DNA of 64,000 bases from Bartonella machadoae (GTDB lineage Bacteria; Pseudomonadota; Alphaproteobacteria; Rhizobiales; Rhizobiaceae): positions 2,116,501 to 2,180,500 of the forward strand of contig NZ_CP087114.1 in assembly GCF_022559585.1 (NCBI RefSeq), in the 5' to 3' direction. Position numbers and translations under genes: made by a program. How positions within the stretch are numbered: the stretch's first letter is position 1; the number at the start of each line of letters is the position of its first letter. The notes below the pieces were generated by a model that was given only the letters and a program-made list of their open reading frames with translations, was not told where the DNA came from and searched no databases. Shown here piece by piece: positions 1-9,379 of the stretch.

Positions 1-1062
1 TTTAATCCTTTAGATTGGCTCTTAGATGAAAAGATACCCCTTTATGAAAGAGAAGCAGGTCTCGTGGAAATCGCAAGACTCCTCCTCTCTGAAAACCATA
101 AATCAACATCAACTGATCAATTCTTTACATCCCATGCGCATAATTTGCTAACGGGACTCCTTGCCCATATCGTCTTTTCTGATGAGTATGAATTAGAGGA
201 AAAAAACTTAAAAACGCTTCGCACTCTCGTATCAGAGCCAGAACCATCCGTGATTGGAAAATTGCGTTCTTTACAAAATTCATCACCCTCTCTCTTCATT
301 CGTGAAACGCTCGGTGTCTTTACAAACATGGCTGAACAAACTTTCTCTGGTGTCTATGCTACCGCTTCAAAAGATACACAATGGCTCTCGCTTTCTAACT
401 ATGCAAACCTCATAAGTGGAAATGATTTTAAAACAGACGATATTACAAAAGGGAATATCGATATCTTTTTAAATATACCATCAAAAATTCTGAAATCTTA
501 TCCAGGGGTTGGTCGTATCCTTGTTGGCTCGTTTCTCAAAGCTATGGAAGCCGCAAATGGTAACTATGAAAAAAGAGTGCTGTTCGTTTTAGATGAAATC
601 GATCTCTTAGGATATATGAACATCTTAGAAGAGGCGCGCGATAGAGGACGGAAATATGGAATATCTCTTATGCTCTTTTACCAATCGGTAGGGCAAATCG
701 AAAGACACTTTGGTCCTTCTGGTGCTATGGCATGGTTCGAAAGTTGCGCTTTTGTAAGCTATGCCGCAATCAAAGATATTAAAACGGCTGAAAACATTTC
801 TAAAGCATGTGGAAAAATGACTATTGAAGTACAAGGGTCAAGCAAAACTCTAGGAACATTAGGCGCAAAAGGAACAGAAAGCCTTAATTTCCAGCAAAGA
901 CCCTTAATCTACCCCCATGAAATAACACAAGAAATGCGCAAAGACGAGCAGATCATCCTCGTACAAGGACATCCCCCTATTCGTTGTGGACGCTCTATCT
1001 ATTTTAGACGAAAAGACTTAACAGCCTTTGCTAAGAAAAATAGATTTGCTCCGAAATCATAA
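1..1062 (+). CDS. VirD4/TraG-type conjugative coupling protein, C-terminal part (cut by window edge)
   Basis: The reading frame is open from base 1 and starts with FNPLDWLLDE, a segment typical of the nucleotide-binding region of type IV coupling proteins, so the start lies outside the window. A Walker B-like stretch LFVLDEIDLLG is encoded near bases 580-612, followed by an RGRKYGISLMLFYQS segment typical of the TraG/VirD4 RecA-like ATPase. Members of this family are inner-membrane hexameric ATPases that hand relaxosomes or effectors to a type IV secretion channel. The N-terminal membrane anchor and Walker A are not visible here. A structured repeat begins about 50 bp after the stop, and no relaxase or mating-pair genes are seen in the window. 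This is therefore the edge of a conjugative element or ICE rather than a complete system. Confidence 0.88.
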   Translation, partial: FNPLDWLLDEKIPLYEREAGLVEIARLLLSENHKSTSTDQFFTSHAHNLLTGLLAHIVFSDEYELEEKNLKTLRTLVSEPEPSVIGKLRSLQNSSPSLFIRETLGVFTNMAEQTFSGVYATASKDTQWLSLSNYANLISGNDFKTDDITKGNIDIFLNIPSKILKSYPGVGRILVGSFLKAMEAANGNYEKRVLFVLDEIDLLGYMNILEEARDRGRKYGISLMLFYQSVGQIERHFGPSGAMAWFESCAFVSYAAIKDIKTAENISKACGKMTIEVQGSSKTLGTLGAKGTESLNFQQRPLIYPHEITQEMRKDEQIILVQGHPPIRCGRSIYFRRKDLTAFAKKNRFAPKS

Positions 1063-1109
1063 TGTCTTCTAAATGGAACGCACTTCGTGCGTCCATACAT
1101 CAATTTAAT

Positions 1110-1346
1110 GAGAGGCTTTCCGCCTCTCAAACTCTGAGGAACGCTCTCCAAAATCATGACACCAGACCCGCGTTTTATGAGGGGACTAACAATCCTAGGT
1201 TCTTATGGTCAAGGAAACCCTTACAGGGCGCCTACCGGCGTCCTTGACAAAGAACCCTAACGGCTTGTTTTGTCCCTCTCACGCGGCTCCGAAATCATGA
1301 TTAAAACAAAGAGCTTGGAAGGGCAATCAAAGGGAAAAAACTGAGA
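1110..1346 (+). repeat. Structured interspersed repeat, copy R1 (forward)
   Basis: This is one of three copies in the first 9.4 kb. It begins with a 7-bp-stem hairpin (GAGAGGC...GCCTCTC) and contains a second hairpin GGGCGCC/GGCGTCC. These sit inside longer pairings GGTTCT/AGAACC and TCAAGG/CCTTGA, so the DNA or its transcript would fold into a branched structure. The short open frame that crosses it (bases 1062-1247) is conserved only because the repeat is conserved, and it is probably not coding. R1 and R2 are inverted relative to each other and match over about 237 bp, including the tail reading TTAAAACAAAGAGCTTGG. Confidence 0.9.
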
Positions 1347-1415
1347 ACTGCGTAAACATTGGAACTCTTATGAAGAACATTAATCGTTCTCATTTCTTCC
1401 TCATTATTATGCGCA

Positions 1416-1799
1416 TTACTTAAAAAGCATAAGATCATAATTAGGAGGAGCTAACCGTAATAGGAGCGCATCATATCCCCAATTAACTGCTAAACTGAGA
1501 AACATTATGACGATATAACCAATGACCATTGCTGTTTGATGTTCCCATGGCGCTGCACCAGATACATATCCAGTAAAAAGAATGAATAACACTAATAAAC
1601 TCCCCCCTGCTAAAAACTCTGTCAAAACAATAACCGGTTTACGAATAAGCAAAAGAAAAAGGAAAAGAAAAAAGAGGCATATTTTCAATATTTTGCGTAT
1701 TATAGACAATACTCTCCGCATGAGTGTTATTAGAATTGGATGTTTGGAAACTGGATTTTGTTTTTTTGTATCTAATTTGTTAGTAGACAGAGTGTCCAT
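1416..1799 (-). CDS. Small multi-pass membrane protein, unknown function
   Basis: A 127-residue protein. Residues 1-30 are polar and basic, followed by a strongly hydrophobic segment (about residues 38-52, rich in L/F). A second segment lies around 55-78 and a third around 88-106, giving three predicted membrane helices. No family is recognised. It lies between repeat R1 and the toxin-antitoxin pair, and all three genes of this cargo block run leftward. Similar small membrane proteins often accompany conjugative-element cargo, but nothing in the sequence ties this one to a function. The first ATG was taken as the start; a ribosome-binding site is not obvious. Confidence 0.5.
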   Translation of the reverse strand: MDTLSTNKLDTKKQNPVSKHPILITLMRRVLSIIRKILKICLFFLFLFLLLIRKPVIVLTEFLAGGSLLVLFILFTGYVSGAAPWEHQTAMVIGYIVIMFLSLAVNWGYDALLLRLAPPNYDLMLFK

Positions 1800-1871
1800 T
1801 CCCCCCTCCCATATCGCTATTAGACTTGAAATAGCCGGTGTGAGTACCGTTTGGTACTAGCTTTAAATGCT

Positions 1872-2192
1872 TTACGCAAAAACAACTTCAAGATGTCCTT
1901 CTGGTGTTTTAACTTTTTCAGAACTAACAACAATTTTGATATCATTTCCTAATTTAGTTAGACACTCAAGCATTTTCATCTCACTGATCCCACGGAATTC
2001 TCCATTTAAAAGCCTAGACAATTTAGGTTGTGTCATTTTTAAAAGTTGACTAGCTTGTTTTTGAGTTAAGTTCTTTTCTTTAAGAATTTGACTAATTTTG
2101 CAAGCAAGCTGTGCTTTAAGAAGCATTTCTCTAGAATCTGGAAAACCAAGATCTGCGTAAACATTGTAAGTACCGTGAAAAACACTAGTCAT
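1872..2192 (-). CDS. XRE-family antitoxin (HigA-like) of a type II toxin-antitoxin pair
   Basis: A 106-residue protein with an XRE helix-turn-helix at about residues 38-65: LTQKQASQLLKMTQPKLSRL followed by LNGEFRGIS. Antitoxins of this type neutralise the cognate RelE/HigB nuclease by direct binding and repress their own operon. The gene starts 3 bp after the toxin stop (2195), the toxin-first order usual for HigBA pairs, so the two are almost certainly translated from one mRNA. A perfect palindrome upstream of the toxin is the likely operator. Confidence 0.85.
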   Translation of the reverse strand: MTSVFHGTYNVYADLGFPDSREMLLKAQLACKISQILKEKNLTQKQASQLLKMTQPKLSRLLNGEFRGISEMKMLECLTKLGNDIKIVVSSEKVKTPEGHLEVVFA

Positions 2193-2194
2193 CC

Positions 2195-2545
2195 CTAACT
2201 CCTTTCTAATTGTTCTGCTAATTTAAGACGCTCTTTAATAAGATTGATATCTGGTTTTGGTGTTGCAATGCCATGGGTCGATTTCTTCTGAAAACAATGC
2301 AACACATAAATAGCCTTTTCGTATCGTATTGTGTAAACAGCACGATAAGTGCCTTGTATATCACGTTCAATAATTTCTAAAACATTTGCAGATCCAAATC
2401 CTTTAAGAACCTTGACGTTTTCTCCTCTCTTTCCATTCTGCGCAAGATAAAGAGCATAACCAATACTTTGTTGAATAACATCAGGGAGACTTTTTATGTC
2501 TTTGAGTGATGATCCAAGCCATATGATACGTTTCATTTTATTCAT
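2195..2545 (-). CDS. HigB/Gp49-like toxin of a type II toxin-antitoxin pair
   Basis: A 116-residue protein with the signature of phage-derived Gp49-like/HigB proteins of the RelE superfamily: KRIIWLGSSLKDIKSLPDVI at the N-terminus, then GYALYLAQNGKRGENVKVLKG, YRAVYTIRYEKAIYVLHCFQ and KKSTHG. Such toxins are small ribosome-dependent mRNA interferases. Two start codons are possible, ATG at 2545 or the M four residues later. It precedes its antitoxin directly and shares its promoter. The TA pair is cargo of the element between repeats R1 and R2, where it could help maintain the element. That role is an inference. Confidence 0.85.
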   Translation of the reverse strand: MNKMKRIIWLGSSLKDIKSLPDVIQQSIGYALYLAQNGKRGENVKVLKGFGSANVLEIIERDIQGTYRAVYTIRYEKAIYVLHCFQKKSTHGIATPKPDINLIKERLKLAEQLERS

Positions 2546-2554
2546 AATTATATA

Positions 2555-2572
2555 TATACCTATATAGGTATA
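2555..2572. promoter_or_regulatory. Perfect 18-bp palindrome upstream of the HigBA-like operon (likely operator)
   Basis: TATACCTATATAGGTATA is perfectly self-complementary and lies 10 bp upstream of the toxin start, overlapping where the promoter should be. Autoregulated HigA/XRE antitoxins bind palindromes in this position. The assignment as operator is an inference from position and symmetry. Confidence 0.65.
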
Positions 2573-2647
2573 ATTGCAAGTGTTTATTTTAATTCTAGGA
2601 TTCTTTATTGCTTAACACTTCTTTTAATGATAACTATAACAATAAAG

Positions 2648-2669
2648 CAGGCGCCCCCCCCTGCGCCTG
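2648..2669 (-). terminator. Hairpin terminator after the hexapeptide-protein gene
   Basis: CAGGCGC and GCGCCTG form a 7-bp stem. On the minus strand the stem is followed by CTTTATTGTT. It starts 5 bp past the stop of the minus-strand gene ending at 2674, so it separates that gene from the toxin-antitoxin operon. Confidence 0.6.
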
Positions 2670-2673
2670 TCAT

Positions 2674-3360
2674 TTATGCTGCTTCATTTTCAACAATCTT
2701 TACAACTGTATCGCCTTCATAAATTTCACAATCCTTAGGAATCCCATATATATAGCGGTAGTTTTGTTTGTGATATGAATAACCTTTTCTTTTTAAGATT
2801 GCATTGCCATGCACCAAACCTCTAATGGTGTGATAACCAGTCACTTGTGCATTGCCATAAACAGAACCGTAGACTTTAATATAACCTCCTACACTAGCAT
2901 TACCATAAACAGAACCATGAATTTTTGCTGCTCCGCATACAACGGCATTATCACAAACTTGTGCTTTTGGCTTAATACGAGCAGAACCTAAGACTTTTGC
3001 ATTTCCATAAACATGGGCATCATTGAAAACCCACGCTTTATTCGAAACATGAGCATTGTCATAAACTCTACCGTGAATATAAACACGGGTTTTATCACAT
3101 ACATAAGCATTCCCATAAACATGACCAGCTATAGCGGCATTATCACAAACTTGTGCATTGTCATAAACACGCCCCTCACCTAAAACCAATGCATTACCAG
3201 CAACCCAGCAATTTCCTTCATGAGAGAGATTTTCTTCTTTTTCAATAAAACCACCAAGATCTCCAGCCTTAACATTTCCAAAATCTCTTAAGGCACGAAT
3301 GCGATAAAGTGTGACACCTTCAATTTTTCTGGTTTCTTCTGTAAATTCATATTTTTTCAT
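2674..3360 (-). CDS. Hexapeptide/left-handed beta-helix protein (YdcK-like, phage-associated)
   Basis: A 228-residue protein from the ATG at 3360 (MKKYEFTEETR), which has AGAAAG upstream; an in-frame TTG at 3420 would add 20 residues. Residues 40-200 are a run of short imperfect repeats of the form VYGNAxVxGxA / VCDNAxVxxxA, the pattern of left-handed parallel beta-helix (polymer-forming) proteins such as YdcK. The N-terminal motif LYRIRALRDFGNVKAGDLGG is typical of this group, which is common in prophages and mobile elements; its biochemical role is not established. A compact multi-stem RNA lies immediately upstream in the same orientation and may control it. Confidence 0.75.
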   Translation of the reverse strand: MKKYEFTEETRKIEGVTLYRIRALRDFGNVKAGDLGGFIEKEENLSHEGNCWVAGNALVLGEGRVYDNAQVCDNAAIAGHVYGNAYVCDKTRVYIHGRVYDNAHVSNKAWVFNDAHVYGNAKVLGSARIKPKAQVCDNAVVCGAAKIHGSVYGNASVGGYIKVYGSVYGNAQVTGYHTIRGLVHGNAILKRKGYSYHKQNYRYIYGIPKDCEIYEGDTVVKIVENEAA

Positions 3361-3407
3361 TGGAATTTCTTTCTTATCGTAGTTTTGAATTGACTCCTTA
3401 TAAAGAA

Positions 3408-3488
3408 GCCGGGTGCTCAAAACACGGCGATAAGTCCGTTGCTACACTTTTCCCATAAAGGGTATTGTATGGTGTAACCACACCCGAC
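3408..3488 (-). ncRNA. Cloverleaf-like structured RNA in the leader of the hexapeptide gene (C4-like antisense RNA candidate)
   Basis: On the minus strand an 8-bp closing stem GTCGGGTG (3481-3488) / CACCCGGC (3408-3415) encloses three hairpins: TGGT-TAC-ACCA, CCC-TTTAT-GGG and ACGG-N8-CCGT. This is a four-way junction of about 81 nt. It lies 48 nt upstream of the ATG at 3360. The compact junction next to a phage-type gene recalls the C4 antisense RNA family of P1-like phages, but I cannot confirm that match by eye. It could also be a translational leader. Confidence 0.5.
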
Positions 3489-3701
3489 AAAATCATTATA
3501 TGTCTTTAGAACATAAAAGACAGTCAGTTTTTTAAAACATGGGAAAGATTGTTTCGTAATCTATCCGCTTATCGTTAAGTGTTTTGACCACTTGAATATT
3601 TATATAGCAAAATACGTATTTATTGTCAATTGTTTTTTACTCTTTTTTTGATATTTTTTATAATATTTTCAAATATTTATATCATAAAATACCTTATTAT
3701 T

Positions 3702-3940
3702 TTCTCAGTTTTTTTCTCTTTAAGTGCCCTTCCAAGCTCTTCGTTTTAATCATGATTCCGGAGCCGCGTGAGAGGGACAAAACAAGCCGTTAGGGTTCTT
3801 TGTCAAGGACGCCGGTAGGCGCCCTGTAAGGGTTTCCTTGACCATAAGAACCAAGGATTGTTAGTCCCCTCATAAAACGCGGGTCTGGTGTCATGATTTT
3901 GGAGAGCGTTCCTTAGAGTTTGAGAGGCGGAAAGCCTCTC
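3702..3940 (-). repeat. Structured interspersed repeat, copy R2 (inverted)
   Basis: The reverse complement of R1 with few mismatches. It includes the same terminal hairpin at 3922-3940 and the same internal nested stems. Together R1 and R2 bracket the membrane protein, toxin-antitoxin and hexapeptide genes as a ~2.8-kb inverted-repeat-bounded block. R2 ends 33 bp from the stop of the restriction-modification gene. Confidence 0.9.
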
Positions 3941-3973
3941 AGGAACATGCCCTTCACAGGGCATACTTCAAAT

Positions 3974-6900
3974 CTATTCAGTTTCTCTTAATTCTAGATT
4001 TGGAAGGCTTTTAACAATCTTCATTGTTTCTAAACTTACCGTAATAACCCTTTGGAACAATTCCAATGGATAAGCAGGGTTGCCAATGGTCTCAAGTGCA
4101 TAGCGATTGGCATCATTAACAATGCCACTCTTTTTATCAGTTTTTACACATTGACGCCCCATAACCCATTCAAGAGCAGATTTACCATTCACGATATACT
4201 CATAAGCTTCCTTGGGTATATCTGTTATCGTGATATTACTGTTATAAAAAACAGTGGTTTTATCCTTTTCCTTACTATTTTTGATTTTTGCGAATTTCAT
4301 TTCTGTAACGTAATAAAACTTTTCGGGGTTCTTGATATCTGTAAGTTTTGGATTGCCTTTTTTAAAGGTCACAGGATAAGGGTCCACCGTTTCATAATTG
4401 ACGTGCAAATTACCTAATTCACGACCCGCATTAACAAATGCCCAGAAATCCTCAGCGCTCTTTACGCAAGGGATGCGAGGGAGTTCTTTAGAGAGATTAT
4501 CAGCATAGCGAGTGCGATAATCTTCTGAATGCAAGAGACCGTAAACATAATAGAAGATATCATCTTTAGTGATTTCCTCATTAGGATAAGCAGCTTTAAA
4601 ATGTGCTAATCCCCCATCAGTGATGGCATCACGACGTTGTAAACCAGAGGTTTTGTTTTCTTCTGTAGAATTTGTAAATAAATGAGTTTGTTTTTTGTTT
4701 TTATCTTTTGAAGAAACAGCATCTTCGTAAAGGTACAATGGAAAGCATTGGCTACCGCCATCTATCATATTCAAATCAGGTAAATTTTTATTCATCAAAA
4801 CAGAAAAACCACTTCGTGCTCCTACGCCTGTAACTTGAATCACTCTATTATCAACGGCTTTTCCCATTGGAAATATAAGCGGCATTTGGGAAACTCTATG
4901 GTTAAAAATACGACTATAGTAAAGCCATTGCTGTATAAATGGACGATAAAGACTTTGAATTATGCAATCATTTTTAAATTCAGAACATTTGCCTCTTACA
5001 AACTCTTCTTTCAGACTACTACTCCAACAGATTTTTGTCGTATCAATGTTAACAAAATTGTCTACAGCCTTTGCACGTGTTTTATAGTCAGCATGTGGAT
5101 ATGTGTCATTAAAACGTTTTATTTCGTTATTATAAAAAGCAATCATATTCTTCATATTTTTTGCTAAAGATTCACGGCTTGAGTTATATACCCATGCATC
5201 ACGATTAGTTTGTAGACCACAAGAAAAATTTTCAAAGAGTTTTTTACCATGACCTTTCTTAACACCTATAGCTAAAAATGCTTTAAAACTGTCATCACGT
5301 TGATTTATCCAATCGCCATGTGTGTCTGGTGTAATGATTTGCCAACCTTGTTTGCTCCGTGTAATGCCATCAATACTATTAAGGGACTCGATTATCGTAA
5401 GCTTTTCTTGCCTCGTGAGATAATCTCCAATATCACGGAAATATATTTTACCATGCTGTTTGGATTCTGGATTTTTTACGAGAATAGAGATGGCAATGGG
5501 AGCTCGAGAGCCTTCTCCAAAAATTCCACCACTTTCTTTCTTACGTTGTTCTCCAGAAGTTCGCGCATTCCCCCGTAAATGGAAAATATAAAGGCTGCTA
5601 AATTCTTCAACCAGACATTTACGTAAACCTGTCATAGAATTTACATCTATAAAACCGGCATTTGTGACAAAACCAATAACACCACGGTCTTTTATACGGT
5701 CACTAGCCCAGCGAATAGCACGGATATAGCTATCATACAAAGCTTGCATACTCGTTGCTTTTGATTGAGCAGCATAGGTTTCACGAATGCGGTCATCTAA
5801 GAGTGGATAAGGAGTGTTTTTTGCGTTATCATTTTCGCTTTTCTGTCCAATAGAATAAGGAGGGTTACCAAAAATCACTTCAATATTTAGATTTTTCTGA
5901 AGTTCCAAATATTCACTGTTTTCTTTAAACAATTTTTGCAGCAGATTTTTCTCTTCAAGCATCTGAAACGTATCGGTTAAACCAATATGCTTAAAGGGAA
6001 TATAATCTCCCTTCATAAGACTATGATAGGTTGATTCAATATTAATCGCTGCTATGTAATAAGCTAAAAGAACAATCTCATTGGCATGGATATCATGACA
6101 GAATTTATATTCCATATCTTCTGGTTTTATCAGATTGGATTGCAAAAGCCTTGTGATGAAGGTACCTGTTCCCGTAAAGGGGTCAAGAATAGAAACACCT
6201 CGTGAACCCAAGCTCTTGCCAAATTCTTTTTGTAAAACATCATCAACAGAGCGAATAATAAAATCGACAACCTCAACGGGGGTATAAACAATCCCAAGCT
6301 TATCCGTGGTTCTTTTAAAAGCCTTAGCAAAAAAACTTTCATAAAGAGTAATGATGAGGTTTTGTCTTGCATGCGGGGTGGTAATCCCAGAGGCACGTAA
6401 CTTAACACTTTCATAGAACTCTTTAAGGTCCTTCGACGCTTCTTCAATATTGGTCTTGTCTAATTCCTTTAAGATCTTTTCCATCGCTTGTGAGATGGCA
6501 TTATTCTGAACAAATTGATTGCCATCAAACAAAGCTTCAAAAACAGGACGCGTCACAAGATGCTGTGCAAGCATCTCAATCGCTTCCTCTTGCTTGATAT
6601 CACTGTTTAAGTTGTTTTTTAATTCTTCGTGAAATGCATCAAACGCACGGCGTGCTTCGCTTGTCTCATCAGCAAGCATATTTTGCAGGCGGGTAATGTG
6701 ATTTTGCGCAATCTCAGCAACATTGCCAGCCCAATTACCCCAATAATCGGTAATAGCAAATTTCTTAGCAAGAAGTGTTCTAAGGGCATGGGGAAATTCA
6801 AAACAAAAGGAATAATTTTTTTCTTCTGTATCGCTCTTAGAAAGTTTATAGGCTGGTTTTTCAATTTCCAGTCCCATGTGTTCTGATTTTTCAGGGAATA

Positions 6901-8938
6901 AACGTTGATCTTCAACCGCAGTCATACTGTCTAAGGCAAGGATCTCTAGGGTATGACTTACATCTTGCCCTAAAATCATTTGGTTCAGGGTTATCTCAAA
7001 ATTCTCATCATGAGCAAGCAAAGCATTGATTACTTGCCAGACAACTTTGTATCTCTTATTGTATTTTAAAGCCTGTTCAGCAGAAATTCCCGCAGGAACG
7101 CCAACCGGTAAAATGATATAGCCTCTTTTCTTATTGGGAGCACGGCGCATAACACGCCCCACTGCTTGTATGACATCCACTTGGCTTTTGCGCGGGTGTA
7201 AAAACATCACCGCATCAAGAGCAGGGACATCCACACCTTCAGAAAGACAACGAACATTGGTTAACACACGGCAAGTATTGTCCCCCGCATCTTCTTTAAG
7301 CCAATCTAGGAGTTCATTGCGTCGTTTTGCACTAAAAGACCCATTAATATGGTCGAAGGTACAATCAAGAGGAGGTGTCTCTTTACGGTTCTCATAAAGA
7401 GCACGCAATTTGTTCTGAAGTTTTTTAGAATTGAATACTCTACAGATGTGTTGAGAGGTTTCAATATCTTTACAAAAAGCCAAAGCACGGCGCATGGGAT
7501 GAGGGTCATCCCCAAGATCAACTTTCAGATCGATTTTACTAAGAGCTTGGTAACAACCTATCAGCTTGGTTTCATCATCAAGAGGGAGTTCATAATTGTC
7601 ATCAGTCATAAGATGTTGCGTTGATTGAGCCACGACTTCTTCATTCACACCCAAGACAATAATCTTATAAGGTGCTAACAATTCATTCTTGACGGCTTTT
7701 GAAAAGGTATAAGTGTAAAGGGTTTTTCCATAGAAATCTTCATCATCCATAGAAGCCAGCACGGCATTAACCTCATTGGCTTGTCTTTTCTGGTTATCAG
7801 CAAAGATCTTTGGAGTTGCTGTCATGTAGAGGCGTTTTTTGCCCTGAACAATGCTGTTATCATGAACCTTGATAAACTCAGATTCATTGTCTATCCCTAA
7901 TGATGTGCCAGTGGTTCTATGGGCTTCATCACAGATGATCAGATCAAATTCAGGTAAATCATATTTCCTTTGCGCATCGGATATCACTTGGATAGAATGA
8001 TAAGTCGAAAACACCACAGTCATCACATCAGGAGAAGTTTTATTGGCTTTGCTAGCAAGCTCTTTTGCATCTGTTGTAGCAGGTAGGATAAGATCGGATG
8101 CGTTAAAATCAGCAGTATCCTCTTGGTTTTTACGCCGCTTTCCAACTTGTGTATCAGAACACACCGCAAAGGAACGCAAGGGTATCCCTGTATCGAGTGT
8201 CCATTCTCTGATGGTTTGTGACATAAGAGCAAGAGAAGGGACCAGAAATAAAACCCGCTTACCTTGACCAGCAAGAGTTTCTGCTATCTTAAGACTGGTG
8301 AAAGTTTTACCTGTTCCACAAGCCATAATCAGCTTGCCACGATCTGCTTCTTGTAAACCCTCACAGACATCTTTAAGCGCTTCTTTCTGATGATCTAAAA
8401 GCTTTTTCTTCTTTTGCTCTTTAAGGACAACATCTCCTTTTTCTTCAAAAACACTCCAATCGATTTGGCTTTTTTCGAGATCAAACAGATTAATCTGTTG
8501 AATGCGGATTTCTTGTCCTTCACAGGTATGAGAAGCATTATCACTCCAATCACTTTCAGTGCTGTCAATAAGAATGCGACGGGAGAAGATCTTTTTTCCA
8601 GAGGCAGCAATAAAGCTATCAATATCTTCTTTTTTAATGCAATAAGAGGCGTCATAGCATTTGCATTGGATGGCAGCATAGCTTTCCTGATCACGGATTT
8701 TAGCAACCAAATCAATTCCAATATCACGACCATCTTCCCCACGCTCTTTAGCCCAATCGCAATAGGTTTGAACCTTTTCGTATTCTTGGCATTGCAGCGG
8801 GTCATGGGTCAAATAAGCCATGACAAGGTTTTCGAAAAGAGTTCCTAATTCACGGGGCGATTGTGCTTTATTACGATAAGACTGTAAGAGAGAGCGTAAA
8901 GAGGATTGTTTATTATCAGAATTGAGGGTTTGAGGCAT
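3974..8938 (-). CDS. Type ISP single-polypeptide restriction-modification enzyme (nuclease-helicase-methyltransferase)
   Basis: A 1654-residue protein. Order of parts: an Mrr-like PD-(D/E)XK nuclease at the N-terminus (D76 ... Q91-C-K93); a superfamily 2 helicase with Walker A ACGTGKT at 206-212, DEAH at 337-340 and the C-terminal helicase motif QAVGRVMRRAP; a gamma-class N6-adenine methyltransferase with DPFTGTGTF near residue 916 and the catalytic NPPY near 1023; then a C-terminal target-recognition region. This is the layout of type ISP enzymes such as LlaGI, which translocate along DNA and cut when two enzymes meet. The length fits the family and all key motifs are present, so the gene looks intact. 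It stands alone and fills the space between repeats R2 and R3, consistent with defence cargo. Confidence 0.92.
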   Translation of the reverse strand: MPQTLNSDNKQSSLRSLLQSYRNKAQSPRELGTLFENLVMAYLTHDPLQCQEYEKVQTYCDWAKERGEDGRDIGIDLVAKIRDQESYAAIQCKCYDASYCIKKEDIDSFIAASGKKIFSRRILIDSTESDWSDNASHTCEGQEIRIQQINLFDLEKSQIDWSVFEEKGDVVLKEQKKKKLLDHQKEALKDVCEGLQEADRGKLIMACGTGKTFTSLKIAETLAGQGKRVLFLVPSLALMSQTIREWTLDTGIPLRSFAVCSDTQVGKRRKNQEDTADFNASDLILPATTDAKELASKANKTSPDVMTVVFSTYHSIQVISDAQRKYDLPEFDLIICDEAHRTTGTSLGIDNESEFIKVHDNSIVQGKKRLYMTATPKIFADNQKRQANEVNAVLASMDDEDFYGKTLYTYTFSKAVKNELLAPYKIIVLGVNEEVVAQSTQHLMTDDNYELPLDDETKLIGCYQALSKIDLKVDLGDDPHPMRRALAFCKDIETSQHICRVFNSKKLQNKLRALYENRKETPPLDCTFDHINGSFSAKRRNELLDWLKEDAGDNTCRVLTNVRCLSEGVDVPALDAVMFLHPRKSQVDVIQAVGRVMRRAPNKKRGYIILPVGVPAGISAEQALKYNKRYKVVWQVINALLAHDENFEITLNQMILGQDVSHTLEILALDSMTAVEDQRLFPEKSEHMGLEIEKPAYKLSKSDTEEKNYSFCFEFPHALRTLLAKKFAITDYWGNWAGNVAEIAQNHITRLQNMLADETSEARRAFDAFHEELKNNLNSDIKQEEAIEMLAQHLVTRPVFEALFDGNQFVQNNAISQAMEKILKELDKTNIEEASKDLKEFYESVKLRASGITTPHARQNLIITLYESFFAKAFKRTTDKLGIVYTPVEVVDFIIRSVDDVLQKEFGKSLGSRGVSILDPFTGTGTFITRLLQSNLIKPEDMEYKFCHDIHANEIVLLAYYIAAINIESTYHSLMKGDYIPFKHIGLTDTFQMLEEKNLLQKLFKENSEYLELQKNLNIEVIFGNPPYSIGQKSENDNAKNTPYPLLDDRIRETYAAQSKATSMQALYDSYIRAIRWASDRIKDRGVIGFVTNAGFIDVNSMTGLRKCLVEEFSSLYIFHLRGNARTSGEQRKKESGGIFGEGSRAPIAISILVKNPESKQHGKIYFRDIGDYLTRQEKLTIIESLNSIDGITRSKQGWQIITPDTHGDWINQRDDSFKAFLAIGVKKGHGKKLFENFSCGLQTNRDAWVYNSSRESLAKNMKNMIAFYNNEIKRFNDTYPHADYKTRAKAVDNFVNIDTTKICWSSSLKEEFVRGKCSEFKNDCIIQSLYRPFIQQWLYYSRIFNHRVSQMPLIFPMGKAVDNRVIQVTGVGARSGFSVLMNKNLPDLNMIDGGSQCFPLYLYEDAVSSKDKNKKQTHLFTNSTEENKTSGLQRRDAITDGGLAHFKAAYPNEEITKDDIFYYVYGLLHSEDYRTRYADNLSKELPRIPCVKSAEDFWAFVNAGRELGNLHVNYETVDPYPVTFKKGNPKLTDIKNPEKFYYVTEMKFAKIKNSKEKDKTTVFYNSNITITDIPKEAYEYIVNGKSALEWVMGRQCVKTDKKSGIVNDANRYALETIGNPAYPLELFQRVITVSLETMKIVKSLPNLELRETE

Positions 8939-9173
8939 TATAGAGCAACTCCATTACTTATGACATTGACTCATTAACATCGTAAGAATCGTAATGGCGT
9001 TTCATAAATACATTTAGAACAAATATCGAGTACTCAATAAACCAAAATGATCTTAAGTCATAACAATTGCTTTAAAAAAATTACAATCCGCTTTTGTTTA
9101 TCTATCAAGAGTTTAAATTGAGAATTTTTATGACTTCACATTTTTAACCATTCGTATTTGCCTTAGTAGTAAA

Positions 9174-9379
9174 AGCTCTTTGTTTTAATCATGATTCCGG
9201 AGCCGCGTGAGAGGGACAAAACAAGCCGTTATGGTTCTTTGTCAAGGACGCCGATAGGCGCCCTGTAAGGGTTTCCTTGACCATAAGAACCAAGGATTGT
9301 TAGTCCCCTCATAAAACGCGGGTCTGGTGTCATGATTTTGGAGAGCGTTCCTGAGAGTTTGAGAGGCGGAAAGCCTCTC
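9174..9379 (-). repeat. Structured interspersed repeat, copy R3 (inverted orientation, like R2)
   Basis: The third copy, lacking the outer ~30 bp shared by R1 and R2. The terminal hairpin GAGAGGC/GCCTCTC is at 9361-9379. It lies about 235 bp upstream of the restriction-modification gene start, so R2 and R3 form direct repeats around that gene. Such an arrangement would allow its deletion or acquisition by recombination. Confidence 0.88.

Noticed and set aside
1062..1247. 61-codon frame directly after the coupling protein
   Set aside because: It lies mostly within structured repeat R1. The same peptide recurs in the other copies simply because the DNA repeats, and it overlaps strong hairpins.
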